DNA of 8,655 nt from Gammaproteobacteria bacterium (GTDB lineage: Bacteria > Pseudomonadota > Gammaproteobacteria > Pseudomonadales > Azotimanducaceae): assembly GCA_027293665.1 (NCBI GenBank), contig JAPUFN010000424.1, positions 1 through 8,655 of the forward strand, given 5' to 3'. A program made the translations under genes and the position numbers. Below, one piece after another: positions 1 through 5,935 of the stretch; the first letter of the stretch is position 1; each line of letters begins with the position of its first letter. The notes below the pieces were generated by a model. It saw only the letters and a list, made by a program, of their open reading frames with translations, did not search any database and was not told where the DNA came from.

Positions 1-591
1 GAATTTGTATGGCGGCACCGGCAAATTATCAGGAGCCGGCACACCTTTGACGACGCGTCCGGCCATATCGAAGCGCGAACCATGGCACGGACAGAAGAAG
101 CCACCCTGCCAGTTCTCATCGAACGGCTCCGGGCGAACTTCACCATGATATTTTGGCGAGCAGCCCAGATGGGTGCACAGCCCCAGATACACCCCGATCT
201 CCGGCCGCTTCGAGCGCCAGGGGTTTGCTGCGTATGCCGGCTGCTGTTCGGAATTAGCCGACATGGGATCGGCAAGTTGCGCGTTGTCCCGCCTGAGGAT
301 TTCCAGCGTTGCCTCATCGCGGTAGAGCACAAACACCGGCAGACCCCGCCAGGCGGGCATGGGGCCGAGCATTTCACCTGGCTTCAGCTTGGAAATATCC
401 ACTGTGATCGGCGCGCCGAGTGCTCTGGCTCTGGCGCTGGGAACCCAGGAAGCCACAAAAGGCACGGCTGCACCAACTACGCCAACGCCGGCAACCGCCG
501 AGGTGGCGCCGATGAGGAAATATCGTCGTTGTTTGTTGAAACCTGACGTATCGATGCTGCTCGGCTGTGCCGAGGTGTCGCTGCTGCTCAC
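1..591 (-). CDS. petA: Ubiquinol-cytochrome c reductase Rieske iron-sulfur subunit (3' end cut by window edge)
   Basis: This is the Rieske [2Fe-2S] subunit of the cytochrome bc1 complex. It takes electrons from ubiquinol and passes them to cytochrome c1 at the periplasmic face of the inner membrane. I translated 197 residues before the left edge. The Rieske boxes are CTHLGC (residues 139-144) and CPCHGS (167-172). By family knowledge C139, H141, C167 and H170 bind the cluster, and C144 and C169 form the disulfide. The N-terminus has a twin-arginine motif (NKQRRYFLIG, about 19-28) followed by one hydrophobic anchor, as expected for Tat-exported Rieske proteins. The start is GTG: an in-frame TAA lies 8 codons upstream, no ATG occurs before residue 74, and GGGAG sits 9 bases before the GTG. 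The family is usually about 200 residues, so only a few are missing. It lies 94 bases downstream of rpsI on the same strand, with petB and petC expected beyond the edge. Confidence 0.96.
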   Translation of the reverse strand, partial: MSSSDTSAQPSSIDTSGFNKQRRYFLIGATSAVAGVGVVGAAVPFVASWVPSARARALGAPITVDISKLKPGEMLGPMPAWRGLPVFVLYRDEATLEILRRDNAQLADPMSANSEQQPAYAANPWRSKRPEIGVYLGLCTHLGCSPKYHGEVRPEPFDENWQGGFFCPCHGSRFDMAGRVVKGVPAPDNLPVPPYKF

Positions 592-600
592 AGCTTTTTG

Positions 601-605
601 CTCCC
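601..605 (-). promoter_or_regulatory. Ribosome binding site of petA supporting a GTG start
   Basis: The minus strand reads GGGAG here, 9 bases before the GTG at 591. With the in-frame TAA just upstream, it fixes the non-ATG start of petA. The 592-685 gap to rpsI shows no convincing terminator (no stem followed by a T run) and only poor -35/-10 matches. Read-through from rplM-rpsI into petA is therefore possible. Confidence 0.6.
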
Positions 606-685
606 GCCGGGTTTAGACAACCGCCAATGCTAACATAGCCCGGAGTTTCAACCCTGCCCCGGCAGCCAACTGGCGCGCTGGTTTT

Positions 686-1078
686 CTAACGTTTGGAGTA
701 CTGTGGACGTTTCCGAGCCTTGCGCAGACCGACCTTTTTGCGCTCCACGGCACGCGCGTCGCGCGTCAGGAATCCGGCCCGCCGCAGGGTGCTGCGCAGC
801 GATTCGTCGCTTTCGACGAGCGCGCGTGCAATGCCGTGCCTGATAGCGCCGGCCTGTCCTGAATTACCACCCCCGCGTACGGTAACTTTGATATCGACCT
901 TGTTCATCATTTCGACAGCTTCCAGCGGTTGCCGCACAATCATGCGCGCTGTTTCTCGCCCGAAGTACTCATCCAGAGGATGCTTGTTCACCAGGATGTT
1001 GCCCGTCCCGGGTGTCATAAAAACACGTGCGGCCGAAGTCTTGCGACGACCCGTACCATAATCGTAGTTGGCTGGCAT
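686..1078 (-). CDS. rpsI: 30S ribosomal protein S9
   Basis: S9 is a small-subunit protein of the 30S head whose C-terminal tail reaches the P-site tRNA. The 130-residue product has the normal family length. It shows the expected blocks in order: YGTGRRKTSAARVF at the N-terminus, YFGRETARM (residues 38-46), the GGGNSGQAGAIRHGIARAL segment, and the basic tail ending RKRPQYSKR. The terminal lysine-arginine contacts tRNA in the family. ATG is at 1078, 3 bases after the rplM stop, and its GGAG ribosome binding site (1088-1091) lies inside the last codons of rplM. This indicates one transcript and probably coupled translation. In E. coli the rplM-rpsI operon is repressed at the mRNA level by L13; whether that holds here cannot be read from the sequence. 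No terminator is obvious after the TAG. Confidence 0.99.
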   Translation of the reverse strand: MPANYDYGTGRRKTSAARVFMTPGTGNILVNKHPLDEYFGRETARMIVRQPLEAVEMMNKVDIKVTVRGGGNSGQAGAIRHGIARALVESDESLRSTLRRAGFLTRDARAVERKKVGLRKARKRPQYSKR

Positions 1079-1081
1079 GCC

Positions 1082-1510
1082 TTATAGCTCCAAGGTCTGA
1101 GGTTGTTGAGCGCTGTGGGGGTGCTCCGGCCCGGCATAGACTTTCAATTTCTTAAACATCGCTCTGCCAAGCGGATTGCGCGGCAACATGCCTTTCACCG
1201 CTCGCTCGATGATGCGTTCCGGATGGCTGTCGCGCAGGTGTTCAAAGCTGATCGCCTTGATGCCACCCGGGTAGCCGCTATGTCGATAATAGATCTTATC
1301 CGAGGTCTTGTTGCCGGTAACTCGGACCTTCTCGGCATTGACCACGATGATGAAATCGCCGGTATCGACGTGCGGCGTGTATTCGGGTTTATGCTTGCCG
1401 CGCAAGCGCCGGGCGATCTCAGTGGCCAGGCGCCCCAGGATCTTGTCTTCTGCGTCTACGACGAGCCACGAATGCTCGACGTCCTGTGCGCGGATACTTA
1501 CGGTTTTCAT
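1082..1510 (-). CDS. rplM: 50S ribosomal protein L13
   Basis: L13 is an early-assembly protein of the large ribosomal subunit. The 142-residue product equals the E. coli length and keeps the family landmarks: KILGRLATEIARRLRGKHK (residues 23-41), YTPHVDTGDFIIVVNAEKV, VTGNK, YYRHSGYPGGIK, ERAVKGMLPRNPLGRAMFKKLKVYAG and AQQPQ near the end. The ATG at 1510 gives the canonical MKT N-terminus. The bases just upstream (1511-1535) contain no recognisable Shine-Dalgarno motif, unlike the downstream rpsI. It is first in an rplM-rpsI unit, with a candidate promoter about 40-65 bases upstream. The neighbour zapE upstream on the same strand matches the order seen in many gammaproteobacteria. Confidence 0.99.
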   Translation of the reverse strand: MKTVSIRAQDVEHSWLVVDAEDKILGRLATEIARRLRGKHKPEYTPHVDTGDFIIVVNAEKVRVTGNKTSDKIYYRHSGYPGGIKAISFEHLRDSHPERIIERAVKGMLPRNPLGRAMFKKLKVYAGPEHPHSAQQPQTLEL

Positions 1511-1547
1511 CGCGTGTGGATATTTAGCCGGGATTTTCGGAGCGCGA

Positions 1548-1576
1548 ATCTTAGCGGAGCATATTGTCGATTACAA
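1548..1576 (-). promoter_or_regulatory. Candidate sigma-70 promoter for rplM-rpsI
   Basis: On the minus strand a -35-like TTGTAA (1571-1576) and a -10-like TAAGAT (1548-1553) are separated by exactly 17 bases. Each matches the consensus at 4 of 6 positions. A start near 1541 would give a leader of roughly 30 bases before the rplM ATG. This is the best pair I found in the zapE-rplM gap (1511-1627). A second weaker choice is TTGCAA at 1592-1597 with TAATCG 18 bases further on. The call rests on motif matching only. Confidence 0.45.
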
Positions 1577-1600
1577 CCGGCCTTTCGGCCCTTGCAACCG
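1571..1600 (-). repeat. Small GAAA-loop hairpin flanked by two copies of a 9-base direct repeat upstream of rplM
   Basis: On the minus strand a perfect GGCC-GAAA-GGCC stem-loop lies at 1579-1590. It is bordered by CGGTTGCAA (1592-1600) and CGGTTGTAA (1571-1579), with starts 21 bases apart. It begins 37 bases after the zapE stop codon. No T run follows the stem, so it is a poor intrinsic terminator. The direct repeats also overlap the candidate -35 of rplM, so a protein-binding site or an RNA processing/folding element are alternatives. Confidence 0.4.
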
Positions 1601-1627
1601 TCCCGGGCAGCCGTCTCGCTAGCGCTT

Positions 1628-2713
1628 TTACGCTCGATGCGCGCGCGCGAGGTATTCCAGGGATTGCATCTCGAGCAATCTCGATTGCGTTCTTTCAAAC
1701 TCGAAGCGCAGTCGTTCGCCAGCGTAGAGATCCGCGACCTGCACGTCTGCCGACACGATGAGCTTGACGTTGTGATCATAAAACTCATCAACCAGGCTGA
1801 TGAAACGGCGAGCCGCATCTTCACTACGGGTTGTGAAGCGCAGAACATTGCTGATGAGCACCGCATGAAAAATGCGTGATAGCTCGATGTAGTCATTCTG
1901 GCTGCGGGGTCCTTCGCACAGTTCGGAAAACTCGAACCAGGCCACATCTTCTGCCACGAAGCGGGCTTTAATTGGTCGGTTTTCGATCTCGAGCACGACA
2001 TCGGATTCCGGCGTGTCCGGCGCAAGCGCACGAAAGCTGCTGCTCAGTGATCTTTCTGCCGCCGCATCTAACGGCGAATGATAAATTTCGGCCCGCTCGA
2101 GTACCCGCAGGCGATAGTCGACGTCTGCGTTGAGATGGTGCACCCGGGTGTGCGTCTTCAGCAGTTCGATGGCAGGCAGGAAGCGCCGGCGCTGCAGGCC
2201 ATTTTCATAAAGGCGATCCGGCACGACGTTGCTCGTCGCAATCAGAGTGACCCCTGCAGCAAACAGATGCTCCAGCAGCTCCCCGAGGATCATCGCATCG
2301 GCGATGTCGGCGACGAAAAATTCATCGAAACACAACACCTTTGTCTCTGCAGCGAAGTTGGCCGCAACCTGTTCCAGGGGGTTGGCCGTGCCGGCAAGAT
2401 CAGTCAGCTCATGATGAACACGTTGCATGAACCGGTGAAAATGCATTCGCAGCCGGTCATCAGCGGGCAGGCACTCGTAGAACAGATCCATCAGCAGCGT
2501 TTTGCCTCGACCGACCCCACCCCACAAATACAATCCTCTTATCGGTGTGGTCTTACGGCGCCGGAACCATCGACCCAGCCCGCTTGCGCGAGCCTTGCGA
2601 ACCTGCAGCACCTGAAAAAGTGCCGCAAACAGCTGCACGACTTCGCGTTGCACTGGGTCTTCGCTGAATCCGGCTTCTGCCAGTAGGTGTTCATACTTTT
2701 CTACCGGTGTCAT
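1628..2713 (-). CDS. zapE: Cell division ATPase ZapE (AFG1 family)
   Basis: ZapE is an AAA+-like P-loop ATPase that associates with the Z-ring and modulates FtsZ during division; AFG1 relatives act in mitochondria. The 361-residue product compares with 375 in E. coli. Visible motifs are Walker A GGVGRGKT (residues 65-72), the following MDLFYECLP and MHFHRFM blocks, Walker B VLCFDE (126-131), a sensor-like LIATSN (157-162), and QRRRFLPAIELL (174-185), which carries the family arginines. The MTPVEKYEHLL N-terminus resembles Pseudomonas homologues. ATG 2713 is the first canonical start after an in-frame TAG nine codons upstream. No Shine-Dalgarno lies at normal distance; a GGAG is found only 17 bases upstream, in the loop of an inverted repeat. 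The gene is divergent from the DegS-like gene (48-base spacer) and lies upstream of rplM on the same strand, as in E. coli. Confidence 0.96.
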   Translation of the reverse strand: MTPVEKYEHLLAEAGFSEDPVQREVVQLFAALFQVLQVRKARASGLGRWFRRRKTTPIRGLYLWGGVGRGKTLLMDLFYECLPADDRLRMHFHRFMQRVHHELTDLAGTANPLEQVAANFAAETKVLCFDEFFVADIADAMILGELLEHLFAAGVTLIATSNVVPDRLYENGLQRRRFLPAIELLKTHTRVHHLNADVDYRLRVLERAEIYHSPLDAAAERSLSSSFRALAPDTPESDVVLEIENRPIKARFVAEDVAWFEFSELCEGPRSQNDYIELSRIFHAVLISNVLRFTTRSEDAARRFISLVDEFYDHNVKLIVSADVQVADLYAGERLRFEFERTQSRLLEMQSLEYLARAHRA

Positions 2714-2724
2714 GAGAATGACTT

Positions 2725-2740
2725 TAGCGACTCCTCGCTA
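2725..2740. promoter_or_regulatory. Perfect inverted repeat in the zapE/degS divergent spacer
   Basis: TAGCGA and TCGCTA (2725-2730 and 2735-2740) form a perfect 6-base inverted repeat around CTCC. It sits near the middle of the 48-base spacer (2714-2761) between the two divergent start codons. As DNA it could be an operator acting on both genes. As zapE mRNA it would fold into a hairpin with GGAG in the loop, the only Shine-Dalgarno-like sequence before zapE. The function is inferred; the symmetry is directly visible. Confidence 0.5.
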
Positions 2741-2761
2741 TTTCTGCTACGGTCGCCCGGC

Positions 2762-3826
2762 ATGCGAGAACTCATTCGATACGTCCTGGTTCCGGCACTC
2801 GTCGGCGGCTCTGTCGGGCTGATTATCCTCTTCGTTTCCTATTTCAGTGACGCAAGCAACGGCGCTGCCAAGCCGGGTTACGCGAATGCCGTGCGCAAAG
2901 CTGCACCCGCGGTCGTCAATATCTACTCGGCCAAACTATTGAAGCCGCCAATCTGTCAGCAACCGCGGTTTCGTGAATGGTGCAACCGCTTCGCGGGTGA
3001 CGGCCGCAGCCAGATGCAGAGCGCACTCGGCTCCGGCGTGATCGTGCGCGAAACAGGCTACATACTCACAAACAACCACGTGATAGACGGCGCAGACGAA
3101 ATTCTCGTCGCGTTCGCCGACGGCCAGGCAACCACGGCCACGCTTGTCGGCAACGATCCTGAAACGGATCTCGCGGTAATCAAAGTCGCAACCAGCGGCC
3201 TGACACCGATCACGCCGGCAGATCCGGCGTCCACCGAGGTCGGCGATATCGCGCTCGCCATCGGTAACCCCTTCGGCATTGGTCAGACGGTTTCGGCCGG
3301 CATCATCAGCGCGAAGGGGCGTGCGGGAATAAGCCGCAGTCCCTACGACGACTTCATTCAAACCGATGCGGCCATCAATCCAGGCAACTCGGGCGGCGCG
3401 CTGATCGACGCCAACGGCGACCTGATCGGCATCAACAGTCTGATCTTCTCGCGTTCCGGCGGCTCCGAAGGAATCGGCTTCGCAATCCCGGCGCGTCTGG
3501 CGATCAGCATCCTCGACGAGATCGTCGAAACCGGCCGGGTGACGCGCGGCTGGCTCGGCGTGGAGTTGACGAATTCACCGCCGCAGGGCAGCGGCGTGGG
3601 TCTGGAAGTGACGACGATCATCAGCCTCGGACCGGCGCACAAAGCCGGCCTTCAGGTAGGCGATCTCATCTTGTCGGTCAACGAACAACCGGCTGTCAGC
3701 TCCACCGTGGTCAGCCGGCAGATCGCCCATGCCGATCCGGGCAGCGCCATAGAAATGAACATACTGCGCAGCGGTCAGCAGATATCGGTGACGGCAGTTT
3801 CAGGCGTCCGGCCCCTCGCGCATTAG
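2762..3826 (+). CDS. degS: Membrane-anchored envelope-stress serine protease, DegS/AlgW type
   Basis: This is an HtrA-family periplasmic protease of the DegS/AlgW class. In E. coli and Pseudomonas that class cleaves the anti-sigma factor (RseA or MucA) when misfolded porins bind its PDZ domain. From ATG 2762 it has 354 residues (E. coli DegS has 355). One N-terminal membrane segment (about 5-28) is followed by a trypsin-like domain with H106 (TNNHVID), D136 (ETDLAV) and S210 (NPGNSGGAL). A single PDZ domain (about 262-345) starts with the WLGV peptide-binding loop. One PDZ plus a membrane anchor favours DegS/AlgW over DegP/DegQ. The frame is open upstream to a GTG at 2687, but that would overlap zapE and add residues before the anchor. 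No strong ribosome binding site is seen; ACGG lies 9 bases before the ATG. Unusual are C65 and C74 in the loop before the His motif. No anti-sigma factor gene is nearby. Confidence 0.93.
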   Translation: MRELIRYVLVPALVGGSVGLIILFVSYFSDASNGAAKPGYANAVRKAAPAVVNIYSAKLLKPPICQQPRFREWCNRFAGDGRSQMQSALGSGVIVRETGYILTNNHVIDGADEILVAFADGQATTATLVGNDPETDLAVIKVATSGLTPITPADPASTEVGDIALAIGNPFGIGQTVSAGIISAKGRAGISRSPYDDFIQTDAAINPGNSGGALIDANGDLIGINSLIFSRSGGSEGIGFAIPARLAISILDEIVETGRVTRGWLGVELTNSPPQGSGVGLEVTTIISLGPAHKAGLQVGDLILSVNEQPAVSSTVVSRQIAHADPGSAIEMNILRSGQQISVTAVSGVRPLAH

Positions 3827-3844
3827 AGCAACTAGCAGCCTCAC

Positions 3845-3908
3845 AAATCGCGCCGCGAGCGTTAGAGTCGCGCCCCGGGCGTTATAAATCGCGCCGCGAG
3901 CGTCATAA
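3845..3908. repeat. Three tandem 20-21 base palindromic GC-rich units at a convergent gene junction
   Basis: Three copies of a unit beginning TCGCGCC start at 3848, 3868 and 3889. Copies 1 and 3 share TCGCGCCGCGAGCGT, followed by TA or CATA. Copy 2 reads TCGCGCCCCGGGCGTTATAA. Each has a core that is a palindrome around one base: TCGCG-C-CGCGA in copies 1 and 3, CGCCC-C-GGGCG in copy 2. The array occupies most of the gap between the degS stop (3826) and the hisD stop (3903) and runs a few bases into hisD. Each core is followed by an A/T-rich step on both strands, so a bidirectional terminator is a plausible role, although there is no long T run. REP-like genome-wide elements are an alternative. 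Confidence 0.75.
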
Positions 3909-5222
3909 ATTATGGTCGATGTCCTTGAGCCGCAACTCCGCTGCCCGCGCATGGGCCTCAAACCCTTCACCGCGTGCAAGCGTTGCTGCTGTCTGCGCAA
4001 GCGGCTGCACACCCTTGGCGCTCAGCTCGATCACTGAGCTGCGCTTTTCGAAATCGTAGACACCCAGGGGCGAAGAAAACCGTGCCGTGCCATAGGTCGG
4101 CAGTACATGGCTGGGCCCGGCGGCATAGTCGCCCATGACTTCTCCGGAATGCGGACCGAGAAAGATCGCGCCGGCGTGATGCACCTGTGACAGATGGTCC
4201 GCCGGTTCGGCGATTGCCAGTTCCAGGTGTTCCGGGGCAATCCGGTTGGCGACCACGAACGCTTCCGCGAGGTCGCGGGTCAGGATCAACGCGCCACGAT
4301 CATTCAGCGACTGTCGAATCAATGCTTCGCGTGATCTTGCTGGAAGCAGGCGCTGCATCGTGTCTGCGACCGCGTCCAGGTACGCTGCATCGGGTGTTAC
4401 GAGCAAAGCCTGCGCGGCGGCATCGTGTTCTGCCTGTGAGAAGAGATCCATCACAACCCAGTCCACGGGCGTGCTGCCATCGGCAATGACCAGCACTTCG
4501 CTGGGTCCCGCAATAAGATCGATTCCCACCTGGCCGAATACGAGGCGTTTCGCCGCTGCAACGAAGGCGCCGCCGGGGCCGACGATTTTGTCTACCCGGG
4601 GAATGCTCGGCGTACCGTAAGCGAGCGCGGCGACGGCCTGGGCGCCGCCAATTCTAAAAGCCCTGTCGATGCCCGCTACGTGGGCAGCGGCAAGCAGCAG
4701 CGGACTGGCCTCCCCGGCGGGTGTTGGCGTGACCATGATCACTTCCGGCACACCGGCCACTTTCGCCGGAATCGCCGTCATCAGGGCGGTGGATGGATAG
4801 GTCGCCTGGCCACCGGGCACGTAGAGCCCGACACGCGCAAGGGGAGTGATCCGCTGGCCGAGACGGTTGCCGAGTGCATCTTCGAAGCTCCAGTCGGCAG
4901 CGCGCTGGCGCTCGTGAAAGTCGCGAATTCTTTGCGCAGCGTGGTTCAAGGCATCACGCTCAACGCCCGGGATGGCCTGATAGGCGCGCTGAAAATCAGC
5001 CGGCGTGAGTTCCAGCTCAGCGACGCTTGCACAGGCCACTCCATCGAGCTCAGCCGTCAGCCGGATGACCGCTGCGTCGCCCTGGCTGCGAACTGATTCG
5101 ATGATCTCTCGCACAATCCTGACCACATCAGCGTCTTCGCGGGTGTCCCAGGCAAGCAGGTCATCAAGACGCGCATCGAAATCATCCGCGGTGGTGGCAA
5201 GTCTGGTGATGTTCAAAGTCAT
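3903..5222 (-). CDS. hisD: Histidinol dehydrogenase
   Basis: HisD catalyses the last two steps of histidine synthesis, oxidising L-histidinol to histidine with two NAD+ and a zinc ion in a cytoplasmic homodimer. From ATG 5222 the protein has 439 residues (E. coli has 434). By comparison with E. coli, the zinc ligands are Q263 and H266 (SQAEHD), D365 (GDYAAGPSH) and H424 (EAHARAAELRL), and the catalytic pair is E331-H332 (APEHLEL). GLYVPGG and DLIAGPSEV are also present. The frame extends upstream to a GTG at 5273. ATG 5222 is preferred because it gives the typical MTLNITRL N-terminus and has GGA (5230-5232) 7 bases before it. It lies 55 bases after hisG on the same strand, the widest gap in the block. 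The stop overlaps the palindromic repeat array. No hisC follows. Confidence 0.97.
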   Translation of the reverse strand: MTLNITRLATTADDFDARLDDLLAWDTREDADVVRIVREIIESVRSQGDAAVIRLTAELDGVACASVAELELTPADFQRAYQAIPGVERDALNHAAQRIRDFHERQRAADWSFEDALGNRLGQRITPLARVGLYVPGGQATYPSTALMTAIPAKVAGVPEVIMVTPTPAGEASPLLLAAAHVAGIDRAFRIGGAQAVAALAYGTPSIPRVDKIVGPGGAFVAAAKRLVFGQVGIDLIAGPSEVLVIADGSTPVDWVVMDLFSQAEHDAAAQALLVTPDAAYLDAVADTMQRLLPARSREALIRQSLNDRGALILTRDLAEAFVVANRIAPEHLELAIAEPADHLSQVHHAGAIFLGPHSGEVMGDYAAGPSHVLPTYGTARFSSPLGVYDFEKRSSVIELSAKGVQPLAQTAATLARGEGFEAHARAAELRLKDIDHNL

Positions 5223-5277
5223 TTCGAATTCCGCAATGGCCTGTCGCGAGACCAGCAGTGTGCTTATCAACACGCCG

Positions 5278-5916
5278 CTAGTCGACGGCTGCTCTCAATG
5301 CTTCGATGAGCAACTGCACTTCGTCGAATTTCGTTTTCATCGATGCACGATTGACAATCACGCGCGAGCTGATTTCCGCAATCGTTTCGAGTGCAACCAG
5401 GCCGTTGGCCTGCAGAGTGTTGCCTGTATCCACAATGTCCACGATGCAGTCCGCCAGACTCATAAGGGGTGCAATCTCCACGGCACCTGATAACGGGATG
5501 ATGGTGACCTGACGGTTGCGTTCTTCGAAGTACTGCCGGGCGACGTTGACGAATTTGGTCGCGACTCGCAGATGTCCTTCACGCATTTGCAACCCATCGG
5601 CGGTGGACGCCGGCACCGCCGTCATCAGTCTGCAGCGACCAACGCGCAGGTCCAGGCGTTCGTAGAAGTGTGTGCCGCCACCGTACTCTAAAATTGTGTC
5701 CTTGCCGGTGATGCCGACATCGGCCGCACCATATTCGACATAGGTTGGCACGTCCGAACCGCGCATGACCACGAGCTTGTGACCACCGATTGCGGTATTG
5801 AAGACCAACTTGCGGCTGGCCGACATGTCTTCCACCGGCACAATCCCGGCTTCGGCCAGCAGCGGCAGACATTCATCGAGAATTCGCCCGCGGTTGAGTG
5901 CGATCGTCAGTCCCAT
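5278..5916 (-). CDS. hisG: ATP phosphoribosyltransferase, short form (HisG-S)
   Basis: HisG condenses ATP and PRPP, the committed and feedback-controlled step of histidine synthesis. At 212 residues it is the short form, lacking the C-terminal regulatory domain of the roughly 300-residue E. coli enzyme. In the family, short HisG works only with HisZ, a histidyl-tRNA-synthetase-like partner; no hisZ lies in this window. Supporting motifs are ALNRGRIL (residues 6-13), SDVPTYVEYGAADVGITGKD (54-73) and the PRPP-binding loop IVDIVDTGNTLQANGL (158-173). The end (FDEVQLLIEALRAAVD) closes cleanly on a stop, so the short length is natural, not a truncation. ATG 5916 has GGA (5923-5925) 6 bases upstream and starts 19 bases after the murA stop, which indicates cotranscription. 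Confidence 0.97.
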   Translation of the reverse strand: MGLTIALNRGRILDECLPLLAEAGIVPVEDMSASRKLVFNTAIGGHKLVVMRGSDVPTYVEYGAADVGITGKDTILEYGGGTHFYERLDLRVGRCRLMTAVPASTADGLQMREGHLRVATKFVNVARQYFEERNRQVTIIPLSGAVEIAPLMSLADCIVDIVDTGNTLQANGLVALETIAEISSRVIVNRASMKTKFDEVQLLIEALRAAVD

Positions 5917-5935
5917 AGTGATTCCATGATCCTGC

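Noticed and set aside
82..546. Plus-strand open frame of 154 codons near the left edge
   Set aside because: It is the shadow of petA, whose minus-strand Rieske motifs are unambiguous.
592..685. Possible terminator or promoter between rpsI and petA
   Set aside because: Only short stems (TGCC-GG-GGCA, GCTA-TGT-TAGC) without a T run, and no -35/-10 pair with acceptable match and spacing.
1103..1879. Plus-strand open frame of 258 codons opposite rplM and the end of zapE
   Set aside because: It lies antisense to two confidently identified genes, resembles no family I know, and long antisense frames are common in GC-rich coding DNA.
1507..2031. Minus-strand open frame of 174 codons overlapping zapE and the rplM leader
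   Set aside because: It is an alternative frame of zapE with Ser/Arg-rich composition and no domain-like pattern.
2687..2761. 25-residue N-terminal extension of the DegS-like protease from GTG 2687
   Set aside because: It would overlap the start of divergent zapE, has no ribosome binding site, and puts unrelated residues before the membrane anchor; ATG 2762 gives the normal DegS length.
3800..4012. Minus-strand frame encoding a repeated YxARGA-type peptide through the repeat array
   Set aside because: The peptide repeat is only the 21-base DNA repeat read in one frame; it overlaps hisD out of frame and the first spacing is 20, not a multiple of 3, so the frame is not kept.
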